Shown piece after piece: positions 1 through 8,449 of a DNA stretch of 64,000 bases. The notes beneath the pieces are model-generated. The model ran no database searches, was not told the origin of the DNA, and saw nothing but the letters and a program-made list of their open reading frames with translations. Positions within the stretch are counted from its first letter, which is position 1; the number at the start of each line of letters is the position of its first letter. Location of the stretch: contig CAVQBE010000017.1 in assembly GCA_963710675.1 (NCBI GenBank), positions 62,001 through 126,000 on the forward strand, written 5' to 3'. The stretch is from JACCZX01 sp963710675 (GTDB lineage: Bacteria > Pseudomonadota > Gammaproteobacteria > Burkholderiales > Burkholderiaceae_F). Both the position numbers and the translations under genes were made by a program.

Positions 1-664
1 GCACCTTGACGTCGGTGAAGAAGACTTCGTTGACCTCGGAGCCACCCTCGAGCAGCCTGATCGGCCGCACTTCAACACCGGGGCTCTTCATGTCGATCAA
101 CAGAAAGCTGATGCCTTCCTGCTTCTTTGCCTCGGCGTCGGTCCGCACAAGGCAGAAGATCATGTTCGCGTACTGGCCCAGCGTGGTCCAGGTCTTCTGG
201 CCGTTGACAATGTAGTGATCACCTTGCAGCACAGCGCGCGTCTTCAATCCGGCCAGGTCCGAACCCGCGCCCGGCTCCGAGTATCCCTGGCACCACCAGT
301 CGGACCCATCGAGAATGCGCGGCAGCCAATGGTCTTTCTGCGATTGCGTTCCAAACTTGATCAACACCGGGCCGAGCATGTTGACGCCGAAAGGCATGAT
401 GCGGGGTGCGTGCGCAAGTGCACACTCGGTTTCGAAGATGAAGCTTTGTATCGCGTTCCACCCTGCTCCGCCGTATTGCTGCGGCCAGTGTGGCGCAAGC
501 CAGCCGCGGTCGTTCACCAGCGCGTGCCACTGCGTCATGTCGTCGCGTGTCAGGTGCTTTAGAGTCCGCACCTTCTCAGCCAGGCGCGCGGGAAGCCTCT
601 TCTTCAGAAAGTCGCGCACCTCAGTGCGAAAAGCCTGCTCTTCCGCGGTAAAGCTGAGATTCAT
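1..664 (-). CDS. Acyl-CoA dehydrogenase, partial (C-terminus outside window)
   Basis: This is the N-terminal 221 residues of an FAD-dependent acyl-CoA dehydrogenase, which introduces an alpha,beta double bond into an acyl-CoA thioester. The start is an ATG at 664. The sequence shows the N-terminal helical domain followed by the family block GYSEPGAGSDLAGL near residue 145, then the start of the beta-sheet domain. The gene runs off the left edge, so the catalytic base cannot be checked. It is the last visible gene of a minus-strand cluster with a CoA ligase, a MaoC hydratase and two Bug receptors, only 10 bases after the preceding gene. This context suggests oxidation of a CoA-activated organic acid. 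The substrate cannot be told from sequence. Confidence 0.9.
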   Translation of the reverse strand, partial: MNLSFTAEEQAFRTEVRDFLKKRLPARLAEKVRTLKHLTRDDMTQWHALVNDRGWLAPHWPQQYGGAGWNAIQSFIFETECALAHAPRIMPFGVNMLGPVLIKFGTQSQKDHWLPRILDGSDWWCQGYSEPGAGSDLAGLKTRAVLQGDHYIVNGQKTWTTLGQYANMIFCLVRTDAEAKKQEGISFLLIDMKSPGVEVRPIRLLEGGSEVNEVFFTDVKV

Positions 665-674
665 CGCCGACCTG

Positions 675-1661
675 TCACTCGGCTGTGATCTTTGCGTCGC
701 GTATCACCTTGCCCCACTTGGCGGTTTCGCTACCGATAAACGACTCAAATTCGGCCGGCGTGCTGCCGACCGGGATTGTTCCCATCTCATCGAACTTCTG
801 CCTGACGTCCGGTAGCTTCACAATTGCCGCTACTTCGTCGGCGACACGCTTGATTACAGCCGTCGGAGTACCTGCGGGCGCCAGGATTCCAGCCCACGTG
901 CTACCAGTGAAACCTTTGATGCCCTGCTCGATAAACGTCGGCACCTCCGGAAGAGCGGCAAGACGCTTCTCACTTGCAACACCGATCAGGCGCACCTTGC
1001 CGCTTTTGCCGGGATTGATCAGACCCACCGCGGCGTCCATGAACAACTGTATGTGGCCGCCCATCAAGTCCGTCAACGCGGGTGCCGCTCCCTTGTACGG
1101 AATGTGCACCATACTGGTATGCGTCATCGACTTCAGTAACTCGGTCGTCAGGTTAACCGCCGAGCCGTTTCCGCTGGAGCCGTAACTCACCTTTCCTGGA
1201 TTCTTGCGTGCATAGTCGATCAGATCCGCCGCGTTCTTGAACGGCGTGTCGTTATTGACCGCAGCAACCAGCGGCGAAACGCCGATCAGCGACACCGCGG
1301 TGAGGTCCTTCCTCGGGTCGTACGGCAATTTCGGATAAAGCGTTGTGTTGGCCGCGTAGGCGGCGATCACTACAGCGAACGTATAGCCGTCGGGGGGTGA
1401 TTTGGCGAGAGCATCGACGCCGACGATGCTGTTCGCACCGGGCTTGTTGTCGATCACGACCGGCTGCCCAAGCCGTTCCTGCAGCTTCTGCGTCACCAAC
1501 CGCGCCGTGATATCGGTGAATCCGCCCGGGGTGTAAGGAACGATCACCTTGATCGGCTTTGATGGCCACACCTGCGCGTTAGCTCGGGGAAAAATCAACG
1601 TCGCCGCGCCGGCGGCGATCGCGCTGTTGAAACGCCGACGGTCGATGCGATTCGCACTCAT
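675..1661 (-). CDS. Bug-family periplasmic substrate-binding receptor (tripartite tricarboxylate transporter type)
   Basis: The protein has 328 residues and an export signal with a cluster of arginines (DRRRF) before a hydrophobic stretch, followed by the Bug-family opening PIKVIVPYTPGGFTD and the GKVSYGSSGNGS and HIPYKGAAPALTDLMGG blocks. Bug proteins bind carboxylates such as tricarboxylates, aromatic acids or nicotinate in the periplasm. They often occur without the cognate TctAB membrane subunits, as here, where none is visible. It lies between an acyl-CoA synthetase and an acyl-CoA dehydrogenase with gaps of about 10 bases, so it is probably co-transcribed and captures the acid that this operon degrades. 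The arginine cluster could indicate Tat export, but that is not certain. Confidence 0.92.
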   Translation of the reverse strand: MSANRIDRRRFNSAIAAGAATLIFPRANAQVWPSKPIKVIVPYTPGGFTDITARLVTQKLQERLGQPVVIDNKPGANSIVGVDALAKSPPDGYTFAVVIAAYAANTTLYPKLPYDPRKDLTAVSLIGVSPLVAAVNNDTPFKNAADLIDYARKNPGKVSYGSSGNGSAVNLTTELLKSMTHTSMVHIPYKGAAPALTDLMGGHIQLFMDAAVGLINPGKSGKVRLIGVASEKRLAALPEVPTFIEQGIKGFTGSTWAGILAPAGTPTAVIKRVADEVAAIVKLPDVRQKFDEMGTIPVGSTPAEFESFIGSETAKWGKVIRDAKITAE

Positions 1662-1670
1662 CCTGCCTCC

Positions 1671-3221
1671 TCAGTTAACACTCGTGAAAGTGCTTGCGCG
1701 ATCACTTCGATAACGCTCGCGCAACTCGCGCTTCAATATCTTGCCAAGTGCGTTGCGTGGCAGTTCATCCACGCAGATCAGATCGGCCAGCCGTTGCGTC
1801 TTCCCAACTCGTGCGTTCATCCAGTCGCGCAATCCCGCAGCGGGAATTTCGTTTCCGGCGCGCTGCACGACGAAGGCAACGGGCGACTCGCCCCATTGCA
1901 CGGACGGGACGCCGATCACAGCAACGTCGGAGACCGCGGCATGCTCGCGCAACTTCGCTTCGAGATCACAAGCGTAGATGTTGAACCCGCCGGAGATGAT
2001 CATGTCCTTCTTGCGATCGAACAGTGTCAGGAAGCCATCGGTGTCGAATCGGCCGATGTCGCCGGTACGTATGAAACGCTTGCCGTCAGGCGCGTACCAC
2101 TCGGCTTCGCGCGTCTGCTGAGGCTGCTTGTGATAGCCGATCATCATGGTCGGCGAGTGCCCGACGACCTCACCGACTCCGCCGACTCCGACTTCTTGCC
2201 CGTGATCGTCGATCAGCCGCATGTCATGACCTTCGGCCGGCCGGCCGACCGTGTGCAACTTGTCAGGATGGCGATGCGCCTCGAGGATGAAGGTACCGCC
2301 GCCTTCGGTCATTCCATAGAACTCGATCAGCCCTCCGGGCCAGCGTGCAAGCACATCGGCCTTCAACGCTGTGGAAAACGGCGAGCTGGTTGCAAACTTC
2401 ATCCGAAACGAAGACAGATCGTGGCGGCCGAAATCGGAGAGCGCCATGATGCGCTGATACTGCACCGGTACCAGCATCGTATGCGTGGCGCGGTGGCGCT
2501 CAGCCAAAGACAGGAACGCAGCCGCGTCGAATTTAGCCATCAGTACGACCGTACCGCCCAACCCGAGCGCGGGAAAGAACGCGACCAGCGTTGTGTTCGA
2601 ATACAACGGTGTCGCGAGTACGGTGACGGCGTCCGGCCCGTAGCCATACGGTATGCCGCGCAGCGTATGCAGCCAGCGCATTAGGTGCGGCTGCACAACG
2701 CCTTTCGGTGTGCCTGTTGTTCCCGATGAGTAAATCAGGTTGAACGGTGACTCCGGCTTAACGACGATTGGCAGGGGCACGGTACCTGGCGGAACGAGCC
2801 AGTCGTCGAACGGCGTCCCGGGCGCGCCGGACTCGAGCGCGATGCAGCGCGGTTGCATGTCTGCCGGCACAAGTGTCGCCGCAGTCGCGTCGGCAAACAG
2901 CAAGCGTGCATCGGCATCGCGCAACGTCAACGCGAAAGTGGCTGCTGTAACCGAAGGTGCGAGCGGAGCCACTAGCGCACCCGCGCGCAAGCCACCCAGA
3001 AAAATCGCCGCTTGCCGCGGTGTCGTCGATCCGCACAGCGCGATCACATCGCCCGCACGCACGCCATCGCGTTGAAGCGTGGCCGCCACACGATCCATCA
3101 TCGCGTCGAGCTCGGCAAACGAGAGCGGTCGGTCGCCTTGCACCAACGCGGGTTGCTGCGGGCGCGCAGCCGCGTGCTCGCGAACGAGATCGGCGATGTT
3201 GCGAAACGTCCGCTCGGACAT
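1671..3221 (-). CDS. AMP-dependent acyl-CoA synthetase (ANL superfamily)
   Basis: This 516-residue enzyme would activate a carboxylic acid to its CoA thioester using ATP, giving AMP and pyrophosphate. The ANL core motifs are present in order: the P-loop-like YSSGTTGTPKGVV near residue 170, FYGMTEGG near 300, the adenylate-binding TGDIGRFDTDGFLTLFDRKK near 390, and the C-terminal lysine in NALGKILKREL. Length is normal for the family. It starts with ATG at 3221, 22 bases downstream of a Bug receptor gene, and is followed at 10 bases by a second one. The neighbours suggest activation of an imported organic acid. The exact substrate is unknown. Confidence 0.92.
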   Translation of the reverse strand: MSERTFRNIADLVREHAAARPQQPALVQGDRPLSFAELDAMMDRVAATLQRDGVRAGDVIALCGSTTPRQAAIFLGGLRAGALVAPLAPSVTAATFALTLRDADARLLFADATAATLVPADMQPRCIALESGAPGTPFDDWLVPPGTVPLPIVVKPESPFNLIYSSGTTGTPKGVVQPHLMRWLHTLRGIPYGYGPDAVTVLATPLYSNTTLVAFFPALGLGGTVVLMAKFDAAAFLSLAERHRATHTMLVPVQYQRIMALSDFGRHDLSSFRMKFATSSPFSTALKADVLARWPGGLIEFYGMTEGGGTFILEAHRHPDKLHTVGRPAEGHDMRLIDDHGQEVGVGGVGEVVGHSPTMMIGYHKQPQQTREAEWYAPDGKRFIRTGDIGRFDTDGFLTLFDRKKDMIISGGFNIYACDLEAKLREHAAVSDVAVIGVPSVQWGESPVAFVVQRAGNEIPAAGLRDWMNARVGKTQRLADLICVDELPRNALGKILKRELRERYRSDRASTFTSVN

Positions 3222-3243
3222 CGCTCGCCAACGATTGCGCGTG

Positions 3244-4218
3244 TTACTTGGCCGCCAGTCCCAGGCGTTCGATCAACGCTTTATCCTTCACAAAGGTCTC
3301 GGCGGCCCACTTCCGGTAATCGTCACCGCTGCGATACCAGACCGTCTGATTCAATTGCCGCATCAGCTCGACGTGCTTCGGATCGTCCAGCGCTTTCCTG
3401 AACGCGTCGTGCAACGTCTTGACCACAGCGGGATCCATGCCCTTCGGCCCAATCAAACCGTACGGTGATGTCGAAACCACGTTGTACCCGAGATCCTTCG
3501 CGGTGGGCACATTGGGCCAGCGTTGCGTGCGCTCCTCGCCGAATGTCACTAACAGGCGCATCTGTCCGCCGTCGACGAACTTATCCCATCCTGTGGCATC
3601 ACTCGCCGCCATCACGTGCCCGCCGATCAGTGACTGCATCAGATCGGCGTTACCTTTGTAGGGGACGTGATTCAACTCCACCTTTGCAGCAGCCGCCAGT
3701 TCCTCAATCAGCAGATGTGGACTGGTACCGACGCCCGTCGATCCATAATTGATCTTGCCGGGCTGCTTGCGCGCTGCTTCGATGTAGTCGTTGAAAGTCT
3801 TATAGGGCGAGTCGTCCCTGACGACGAAGCCGAACGTGTAGCCGGAGATGCCAATGATGAACGTGAAGTCGTTGATCGGATGCCAGTTCACCTTTTGCAT
3901 GTGCGGATAACGCAGCATGCCGAGCGGGTATTGCGCGATCGTGTAGCCATCCGGCTGCGCGGTCAGTGCGACCGTGCTTGGCCCCAGCGTCCCGCCCGCG
4001 CCAGGTTTGTTGTCGACGACGATGGTCTGGCCCAGGTGCTTGCCGGCAATTTCGCTGAGCGTGCGGAAATGCCGGTCCGTCGAGCCGCCGGCCGGCCACG
4101 GAACGACCAGCGTGATCGGTTTGTTCGGGAACGGCTGCGCATCAGCTCCGACAAGTGGCAGCAGCAAAACACCGGCGCAGCAAAGCAGCGCCAACCGGCG
4201 TGAAATTGAATGCGTCAT
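3244..4218 (-). CDS. Bug-family periplasmic substrate-binding receptor
   Basis: This is a second Bug receptor of 324 residues, with a signal peptide of about 27 residues ending near GADAQPF and the family blocks PITLVVPWPAGGSTD, IVVDNKPGAGGTLG and HVPYKGNADLMQSLIGGH. It is clearly diverged from the Bug protein at 675-1661, so the two may bind different ligands or be an old duplication. Its ATG overlaps the stop of the upstream MaoC gene in an ATGA arrangement, which implies translational coupling. No TctA or TctB membrane genes are seen, so the transporter partner is either elsewhere or absent. Confidence 0.92.
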   Translation of the reverse strand: MTHSISRRLALLCCAGVLLLPLVGADAQPFPNKPITLVVPWPAGGSTDRHFRTLSEIAGKHLGQTIVVDNKPGAGGTLGPSTVALTAQPDGYTIAQYPLGMLRYPHMQKVNWHPINDFTFIIGISGYTFGFVVRDDSPYKTFNDYIEAARKQPGKINYGSTGVGTSPHLLIEELAAAAKVELNHVPYKGNADLMQSLIGGHVMAASDATGWDKFVDGGQMRLLVTFGEERTQRWPNVPTAKDLGYNVVSTSPYGLIGPKGMDPAVVKTLHDAFRKALDDPKHVELMRQLNQTVWYRSGDDYRKWAAETFVKDKALIERLGLAAK

Positions 4219-4733
4219 TGCGTCTCCTTAGTATTGCTGGTGTTGCGGCCTCGTTGCGGACCGCTGATGGATGTCGAAGCAAAGCGGCGCGATAGTGCCT
4301 CAGCTACGCAGACAGGCCGATCCGACCCTTCACGTTCCACCGTCGCCTTGATCGTAAGCTGCATTGCGCTCGAAAGGGCATGGCAGGCAAGCAGCTCGAA
4401 ACGGCCGCGCACCCGACTCCCAACCGGAAGCGGCGCGGGGAAGCGCACGCGATTCAGCCCGTAGTTGACTGCCGTGCCAACATCTACGATGGCGAATGCG
4501 GTGGATGACAGCAGCGGTAGCAGCGATAACGTCAGAAAGCCGTGCGCGATCGTCGTTCCGAAAGGGCCGGCAATCGCGCGCTGGGCATCAACGTGAATCC
4601 ATTGCAGATCACCGGTTGCCGCGGCGAACGCGTCGATCCTCGCCTGGTCGATCATGACCCATTCGCTGATACCCAGCTCGCCGCCAACGCGCGCGGGAAG
4701 CTCTTCGAGCCGATACGTGTTTGCGGCGCTCAT
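4215..4733 (-). CDS. MaoC-like hot-dog dehydratase
   Basis: From the chosen ATG at 4733 the protein has 172 residues and begins with the MaoC hydratase pattern: DQARIDAFAAATGDLQWIHVD holds the conserved D...H hydratase dyad near residues 39 to 44, followed by GPFGTTIAHGFLTLSLLP. An open frame extends 40 codons further upstream, but that extension is arginine-rich and unlike the family. Members hydrate enoyl-CoA or dehydrate 3-hydroxyacyl-CoA esters. It is the first gene of the minus-strand acid-degradation cluster and overlaps the next gene by 4 bases. The short divergent region at 4734-4966 should hold its promoter and that of the sensor kinase. Confidence 0.88.
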   Translation of the reverse strand: MSAANTYRLEELPARVGGELGISEWVMIDQARIDAFAAATGDLQWIHVDAQRAIAGPFGTTIAHGFLTLSLLPLLSSTAFAIVDVGTAVNYGLNRVRFPAPLPVGSRVRGRFELLACHALSSAMQLTIKATVEREGSDRPVCVAEALSRRFASTSISGPQRGRNTSNTKETQ

Positions 4734-4966
4734 GGTGAGCCGTGAGAGATAGTCAGCAATTGTGTCTTCATCGCCACTACGCTGCCTGTAAGCTGACGCT
4801 CGCCCTTGGCTCCAAGGCGCCGGTCGACAACGAAGCGCTAGCATTGAGTGCAACTAACATGGCAACTTGAATCTTCGCACGTCAAAACCCCGTGAGATTG
4901 ACCTTCATCGCTCGAGCGTTGCGCATAGGAAAAGCTGGCGCTCTCCTTTCTCCCGGAATGGATTGA

Positions 4967-6544
4967 ATGAGCACCACTGAAACTGAAGTCGTTAAGCAAA
5001 AGGTCGCAGTCGCGGAAGTCCTGGAAGCCGAATCTCTGCTGCACTCTTGCGTTGACGCGTTGTCCAGCCACATCGCGGTCCTGGATGAAGACGGCATCAT
5101 TCTCGCAGTCAACCAGGCATGGCGAGCCTTCGCGGATGCCAACGGATTCTCTGGGCATAACTATGGAATCGGCTCGAACTATGTCGACGCGTGCCAACCG
5201 ACGTCCGGAGAAACTAACGATGGCTTTAGTGCCGCCGCCGGTTTGCGAGATGTACTTCACGGACGCAAAGACCGGTTTCAACTTGAATATCCGTGTCACT
5301 CTGCGGCGGGTAATCGCTGGTTCATATTGCGCGTGGCGCGTGCCTCGAGTGCCGGACCCGCGCGCCTGATAGTGGCGCACGAGGACATTACGGAGCGGCG
5401 CGAGGCGGAGGAAGCCCTGCGCGCCGCGAATCGAAACAAGGACGAATTCCTGGCGTTACTGGCGCATGAGCTACGCAATCCACTGGCGCCAATCCGCCAT
5501 GTCCTTCAGATCATGCGAATGAGTGGCGGGCACGGACAGCTGCTGCATTCAGCATTCGAGATCATGGAGCGCCAGATCGGCCACATGGTTCGGATGGTGG
5601 ATGACCTGCTCGATGTCAGCCGCATCAGTCGCGGAAAGCTTGATCTTCAGATGGAAAACATCGATCTTGCTTCTGTGATTCACCTGGCGGTGGAAGCATC
5701 GAGCCCGCATATCGCCAACATGAATCATCGGCTTACATTGTCTTTGCCCTCGGAGCCGATTCGGATACGCGGGGATTCGACCCGACTGGCGCAGGCGGTC
5801 AGCAACTTATTGAACAATGCCGCCAAGTTCACCGACAGCGGCGGATCAATTATCTTGTCAGTCGAACATGACGAACAGCAAGCATTGATCCGCGTAAAGG
5901 ACAGTGGCATTGGAATTTCGGCCGAGCAGCTGCCGCTGATCTTCGAGATGTTCACGCAGCTCGACAATTCGTTGCAGCGTACTCAGAGTGGGCTGGGAAT
6001 CGGGTTATCGGTGGTAAAAAGCCTGGTGGAAATGCACGACGGGACCATAGAGGCCCACAGTCCCGGGATCGGGCAGGGATGCGAGTTCATCATGCGTCTG
6101 CCGGTGTGCGAAGTGCCCGCCGCGACTCCATCTGAAAAAATCAGCAATGAAGATTCGAGACGTGCGCCCTCGCGCCGAATTCTTGTCGTTGACGACAGTG
6201 ACGATTCAGCGACTTCACTGGCTACGTTTCTGCAGTTGATGGGCAACGAAACCTTTACCGCCTTAGATGGCCTTGAAGCACTGCAGATGGCCGATGTGGT
6301 GCAGCCTGATGTCGTGCTGCTCGATATTGCAATGCCGAAACTAGACGGTTACGAAACCGCACGAAGGATTCGAGCTTTGCCGTGGGCCGAGCACGTTATC
6401 CTGGTCGCCGTGACCGGTTTTGGCCAAGAGGAAGACAGGCAGAAAGCGCTTGCTGCGGGTTTTGATCATCACATGGTCAAGCCGATCGACGCGAGTTTGC
6501 TGATGGAGACGCTGGCCGAGTTGCGCGAGCAGGCAGAGCACTGA
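4967..6544 (+). CDS. Hybrid sensor histidine kinase (PAS-HisKA-HATPase-REC)
   Basis: The protein has 525 residues and no obvious membrane segment, so it is probably cytoplasmic. A PAS-like sensor occupies about residues 30 to 150. It is followed by a HisKA domain with H-box LLAHELRNPL (phosphoacceptor His167), a HATPase domain with an N-box near NLLNNAAKF and the G-boxes DSGIGI and GLGIGLSVV, and a C-terminal receiver from about residue 403 with Asp453 in LLDIAMPKLDG. There is no output domain. No response regulator or Hpt gene is adjacent, so it is an orphan hybrid kinase that must hand its phosphate to a partner elsewhere. The ATG at 4967 was chosen because no better upstream start exists. 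The signal is unknown. Confidence 0.93.
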   Translation: MSTTETEVVKQKVAVAEVLEAESLLHSCVDALSSHIAVLDEDGIILAVNQAWRAFADANGFSGHNYGIGSNYVDACQPTSGETNDGFSAAAGLRDVLHGRKDRFQLEYPCHSAAGNRWFILRVARASSAGPARLIVAHEDITERREAEEALRAANRNKDEFLALLAHELRNPLAPIRHVLQIMRMSGGHGQLLHSAFEIMERQIGHMVRMVDDLLDVSRISRGKLDLQMENIDLASVIHLAVEASSPHIANMNHRLTLSLPSEPIRIRGDSTRLAQAVSNLLNNAAKFTDSGGSIILSVEHDEQQALIRVKDSGIGISAEQLPLIFEMFTQLDNSLQRTQSGLGIGLSVVKSLVEMHDGTIEAHSPGIGQGCEFIMRLPVCEVPAATPSEKISNEDSRRAPSRRILVVDDSDDSATSLATFLQLMGNETFTALDGLEALQMADVVQPDVVLLDIAMPKLDGYETARRIRALPWAEHVILVAVTGFGQEEDRQKALAAGFDHHMVKPIDASLLMETLAELREQAEH

Positions 6545-6574
6545 GATAGGGACAGACTTGGCCTACTTAGGTGA

Positions 6575-7162
6575 TCACACGCCACGCCCTCTGCTCGTCA
6601 CGCGACGTTCGACGTCCAGGGATCCGGGCAGCGTTTCAAGCCAGGCCGGAAGTGTCTTCGCCCAGTCCGAAGGGTCCAAATCCATAGACGGGACCCGTAT
6701 GCGCTGTCCGGTTTTCTCCGCCAGTGACGCCTCATAAGACTTGCGCGCGATGTACTGAACCAAAACCGCGGGTATCAGCGTTGCCCGATCGGTGCCTTTG
6801 GCGCTCGCGATCTTGTCCAACGCGGCAAGCACCCGCCGGTCGATCGGATCCAGAAGCTCAACCGCGTCTGCCTCCGTGCTGAGTCTGCGGCGTTCCGCGC
6901 GCTCGGCGCGACGACGCTCCTCCACTCGAAGTGACCAGCCCAGGATGAAAATGACCAGGACAGCGCCTGAGGCAATCCCAATCAGAGTGACCGTTTCCTG
7001 ACGCGGGCCCGCCAGATCCAGCGAAGAACTCCCCAGGCTGTAGCCCATCCCAACGGAGCATGCGATGGCAACACAGTAGCTGGCCCAAAGAGGCAGTTTT
7101 TCGAACAGCGGTAGAAGTCTTTGCCACTGCAAGGGCGCCTTGTCCAGGTCTGCGTAGCTCAT
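6575..7162 (-). CDS. Hypothetical membrane protein with two predicted transmembrane segments
   Basis: I do not recognise a family for this 195-residue protein. Residues about 28 to 45 and 57 to 77 are hydrophobic and likely membrane-spanning, making a short hairpin anchor. They are followed by a strongly basic stretch (EERRRAERAERRRL) and a soluble C-terminal half of about 110 residues with no motif I can name. It is convergent with the hybrid kinase, 30 bases apart. A 14-base perfect palindrome lies upstream at 7261-7274. Codon use looks like that of its neighbours, so this is probably a real gene. The start at 7162 is the only good one before the first hydrophobic segment. Confidence 0.7.
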   Translation of the reverse strand: MSYADLDKAPLQWQRLLPLFEKLPLWASYCVAIACSVGMGYSLGSSSLDLAGPRQETVTLIGIASGAVLVIFILGWSLRVEERRRAERAERRRLSTEADAVELLDPIDRRVLAALDKIASAKGTDRATLIPAVLVQYIARKSYEASLAEKTGQRIRVPSMDLDPSDWAKTLPAWLETLPGSLDVERRVTSRGRGV

Positions 7163-7260
7163 GATGTTCCACTCAGCAAATCTTGTGCGACGTCAACCTG
7201 CCGCGATACTCGAGCACGCACACTACCGGTGCGAGCGGACAGTTCAAGCGCTGAAGTTCG

Positions 7261-7274
7261 GTATTGCGCAATAC
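7261..7274. promoter_or_regulatory. Perfect 14-base palindrome, operator-like
   Basis: GTATTGCGCAATAC reads identically on both strands. It lies about 100 bases upstream of the unknown membrane protein gene and downstream of the fds operon, which fits a dimeric repressor or activator site for the former. No regulator is known, and the position is the only support. Confidence 0.35.
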
Positions 7275-7292
7275 GACGAATCTAGCGTCGTA
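7272..7292 (-). terminator. Candidate hairpin terminator downstream of fdsD
   Basis: TACGACG and CGTCGTA form a 7-base stem with a 7-base loop about 35 bases after the fdsD stop. There is no clear T tract, so this could equally be part of a regulatory site with the overlapping palindrome. Confidence 0.3.
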
Positions 7293-7325
7293 CCGTCCGG
7301 CTTTGTCTGCAGAGGTGCGCGCTGC

Positions 7326-7589
7326 CTATCCGCCAGTGGGCCGATCGGCGTGGTTCACCTGATCGGCAGACAGAGTAGAGCGATGCGCGTGCAATGCACT
7401 GAGCACCAGCTCAGATAAGCCTTTACCCTGCGTCTGATCAACATACGCGAGCAGCTCGCGCCGCATGCGTGGATCCCAGAACTTTCGAATGTGCGTCGCC
7501 ACACCCTGCAGCGCCTCTTCGCGGTCCGGCATCGCCTGAAAGAATTCGCCGATGCGGTTCGCCATGTGAACCAGTGTTTTGGGGTCCAC
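7326..7589 (-). CDS. fdsD: Formate dehydrogenase delta subunit
   Basis: This 87-residue protein matches the small FdsD family by its opening LVHMANRIGEFFQAMPDREEA and by WDPRMRRELL in the middle, and by its place as the last gene of an fds operon. FdsD is needed for an active, oxygen-tolerant soluble formate dehydrogenase in related bacteria, either as a subunit or an assembly factor. It follows fdhD by 11 bases and is probably co-transcribed with it. Confidence 0.9.
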   Translation of the reverse strand: MDPKTLVHMANRIGEFFQAMPDREEALQGVATHIRKFWDPRMRRELLAYVDQTQGKGLSELVLSALHAHRSTLSADQVNHADRPTGG

Positions 7590-7600
7590 GAGCGCGATAC

Positions 7601-8449
7601 TCAGCCGGGTGTTTGAGCCGCAAGACCAAACCGCTCTGGATCGGTGTACGCAACAAAGTCTTCGCGGCGCGCGAAACCAGCCAGCGCCAACCCCGCAGCT
7701 TGCGCAGTGCGCACGGCAAGTACCGTCGGCGCTGAAACCGCCACCAGCATCGAGGCGCCGATCATTGCGGTCTTCTGCACCATCTCAAAACTTGCGCGAC
7801 TCGTCACGCAGACAAAGCCTTCACTCGCGTCGAGCTTCGCGCGCGACATCGCACCAGCCAGCTTATCCAGCGCGTTATGACGACCGATGTCCTCTCGCAA
7901 CAGGAGAGCCTCGCCTTCCGGGCTGCACCACGCTGCTGCGTGCGCCGCTCCTGTGCTCTGCTGTAGCGCCTGCGCCGCGCGGAGGCCGCGCAGCGCTGCG
8001 GCGACAGCGGCGGCAGTGACGTGGATGCGCTTCGTGTTCCGATTGAATGTAGGCAACTCGCGCTGCACGTGCTCGAGGCTCTCGGTACCGCACAGACCGC
8101 AGCCGGTGCGGCCCGTCAAATTGCGCCGCCGTTCCTTCAGCCTGAATTCGCAAGCCCCGGCGACTTCCATGTGCACTTCAATGCCCAGCGGCGTTTGCTT
8201 GATCTCAACGTCGTGCAGCTCTGACGCTTCTGCCAGCAGACCTTCCGTCAGACCGAACCCGAGCGCAAAATCGTCGAGATCGGCGGGCGTTGCCAGCATC
8301 ACCGCATGTGAAATGCCATTGAAGACGAGCGCGACCGGTACCTCATCAGCCAGCCAGTCGTTCGCGCGCTCGGTACGGCCGCCGCGATGCGTCGTGACCG
8401 TCGCCTCGCTGGCACCGGCAGGACGCAGCTCGGCATCGTCGGGTTTCAA
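7601..8449 (-). CDS. fdhD: Formate dehydrogenase accessory sulfurtransferase FdhD/FdsC
   Basis: This 282-residue protein delivers sulfur to the molybdenum bis-guanine-dinucleotide cofactor before it is inserted into the formate dehydrogenase alpha subunit. The family features are the double-cysteine motif GRTGCGLCGTESL near residue 140, which carries the persulfide, and the C-terminal SRASFEMVQKTAMIGASMLVAVSAPT block. The start is a TTG at 8449 whose last two bases overlap the fdsA stop (TTGA), so translation is probably coupled to fdsA. The name fdsC is used for it inside fds operons. Confidence 0.93.
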   Translation of the reverse strand: MKPDDAELRPAGASEATVTTHRGGRTERANDWLADEVPVALVFNGISHAVMLATPADLDDFALGFGLTEGLLAEASELHDVEIKQTPLGIEVHMEVAGACEFRLKERRRNLTGRTGCGLCGTESLEHVQRELPTFNRNTKRIHVTAAAVAAALRGLRAAQALQQSTGAAHAAAWCSPEGEALLLREDIGRHNALDKLAGAMSRAKLDASEGFVCVTSRASFEMVQKTAMIGASMLVAVSAPTVLAVRTAQAAGLALAGFARREDFVAYTDPERFGLAAQTPG

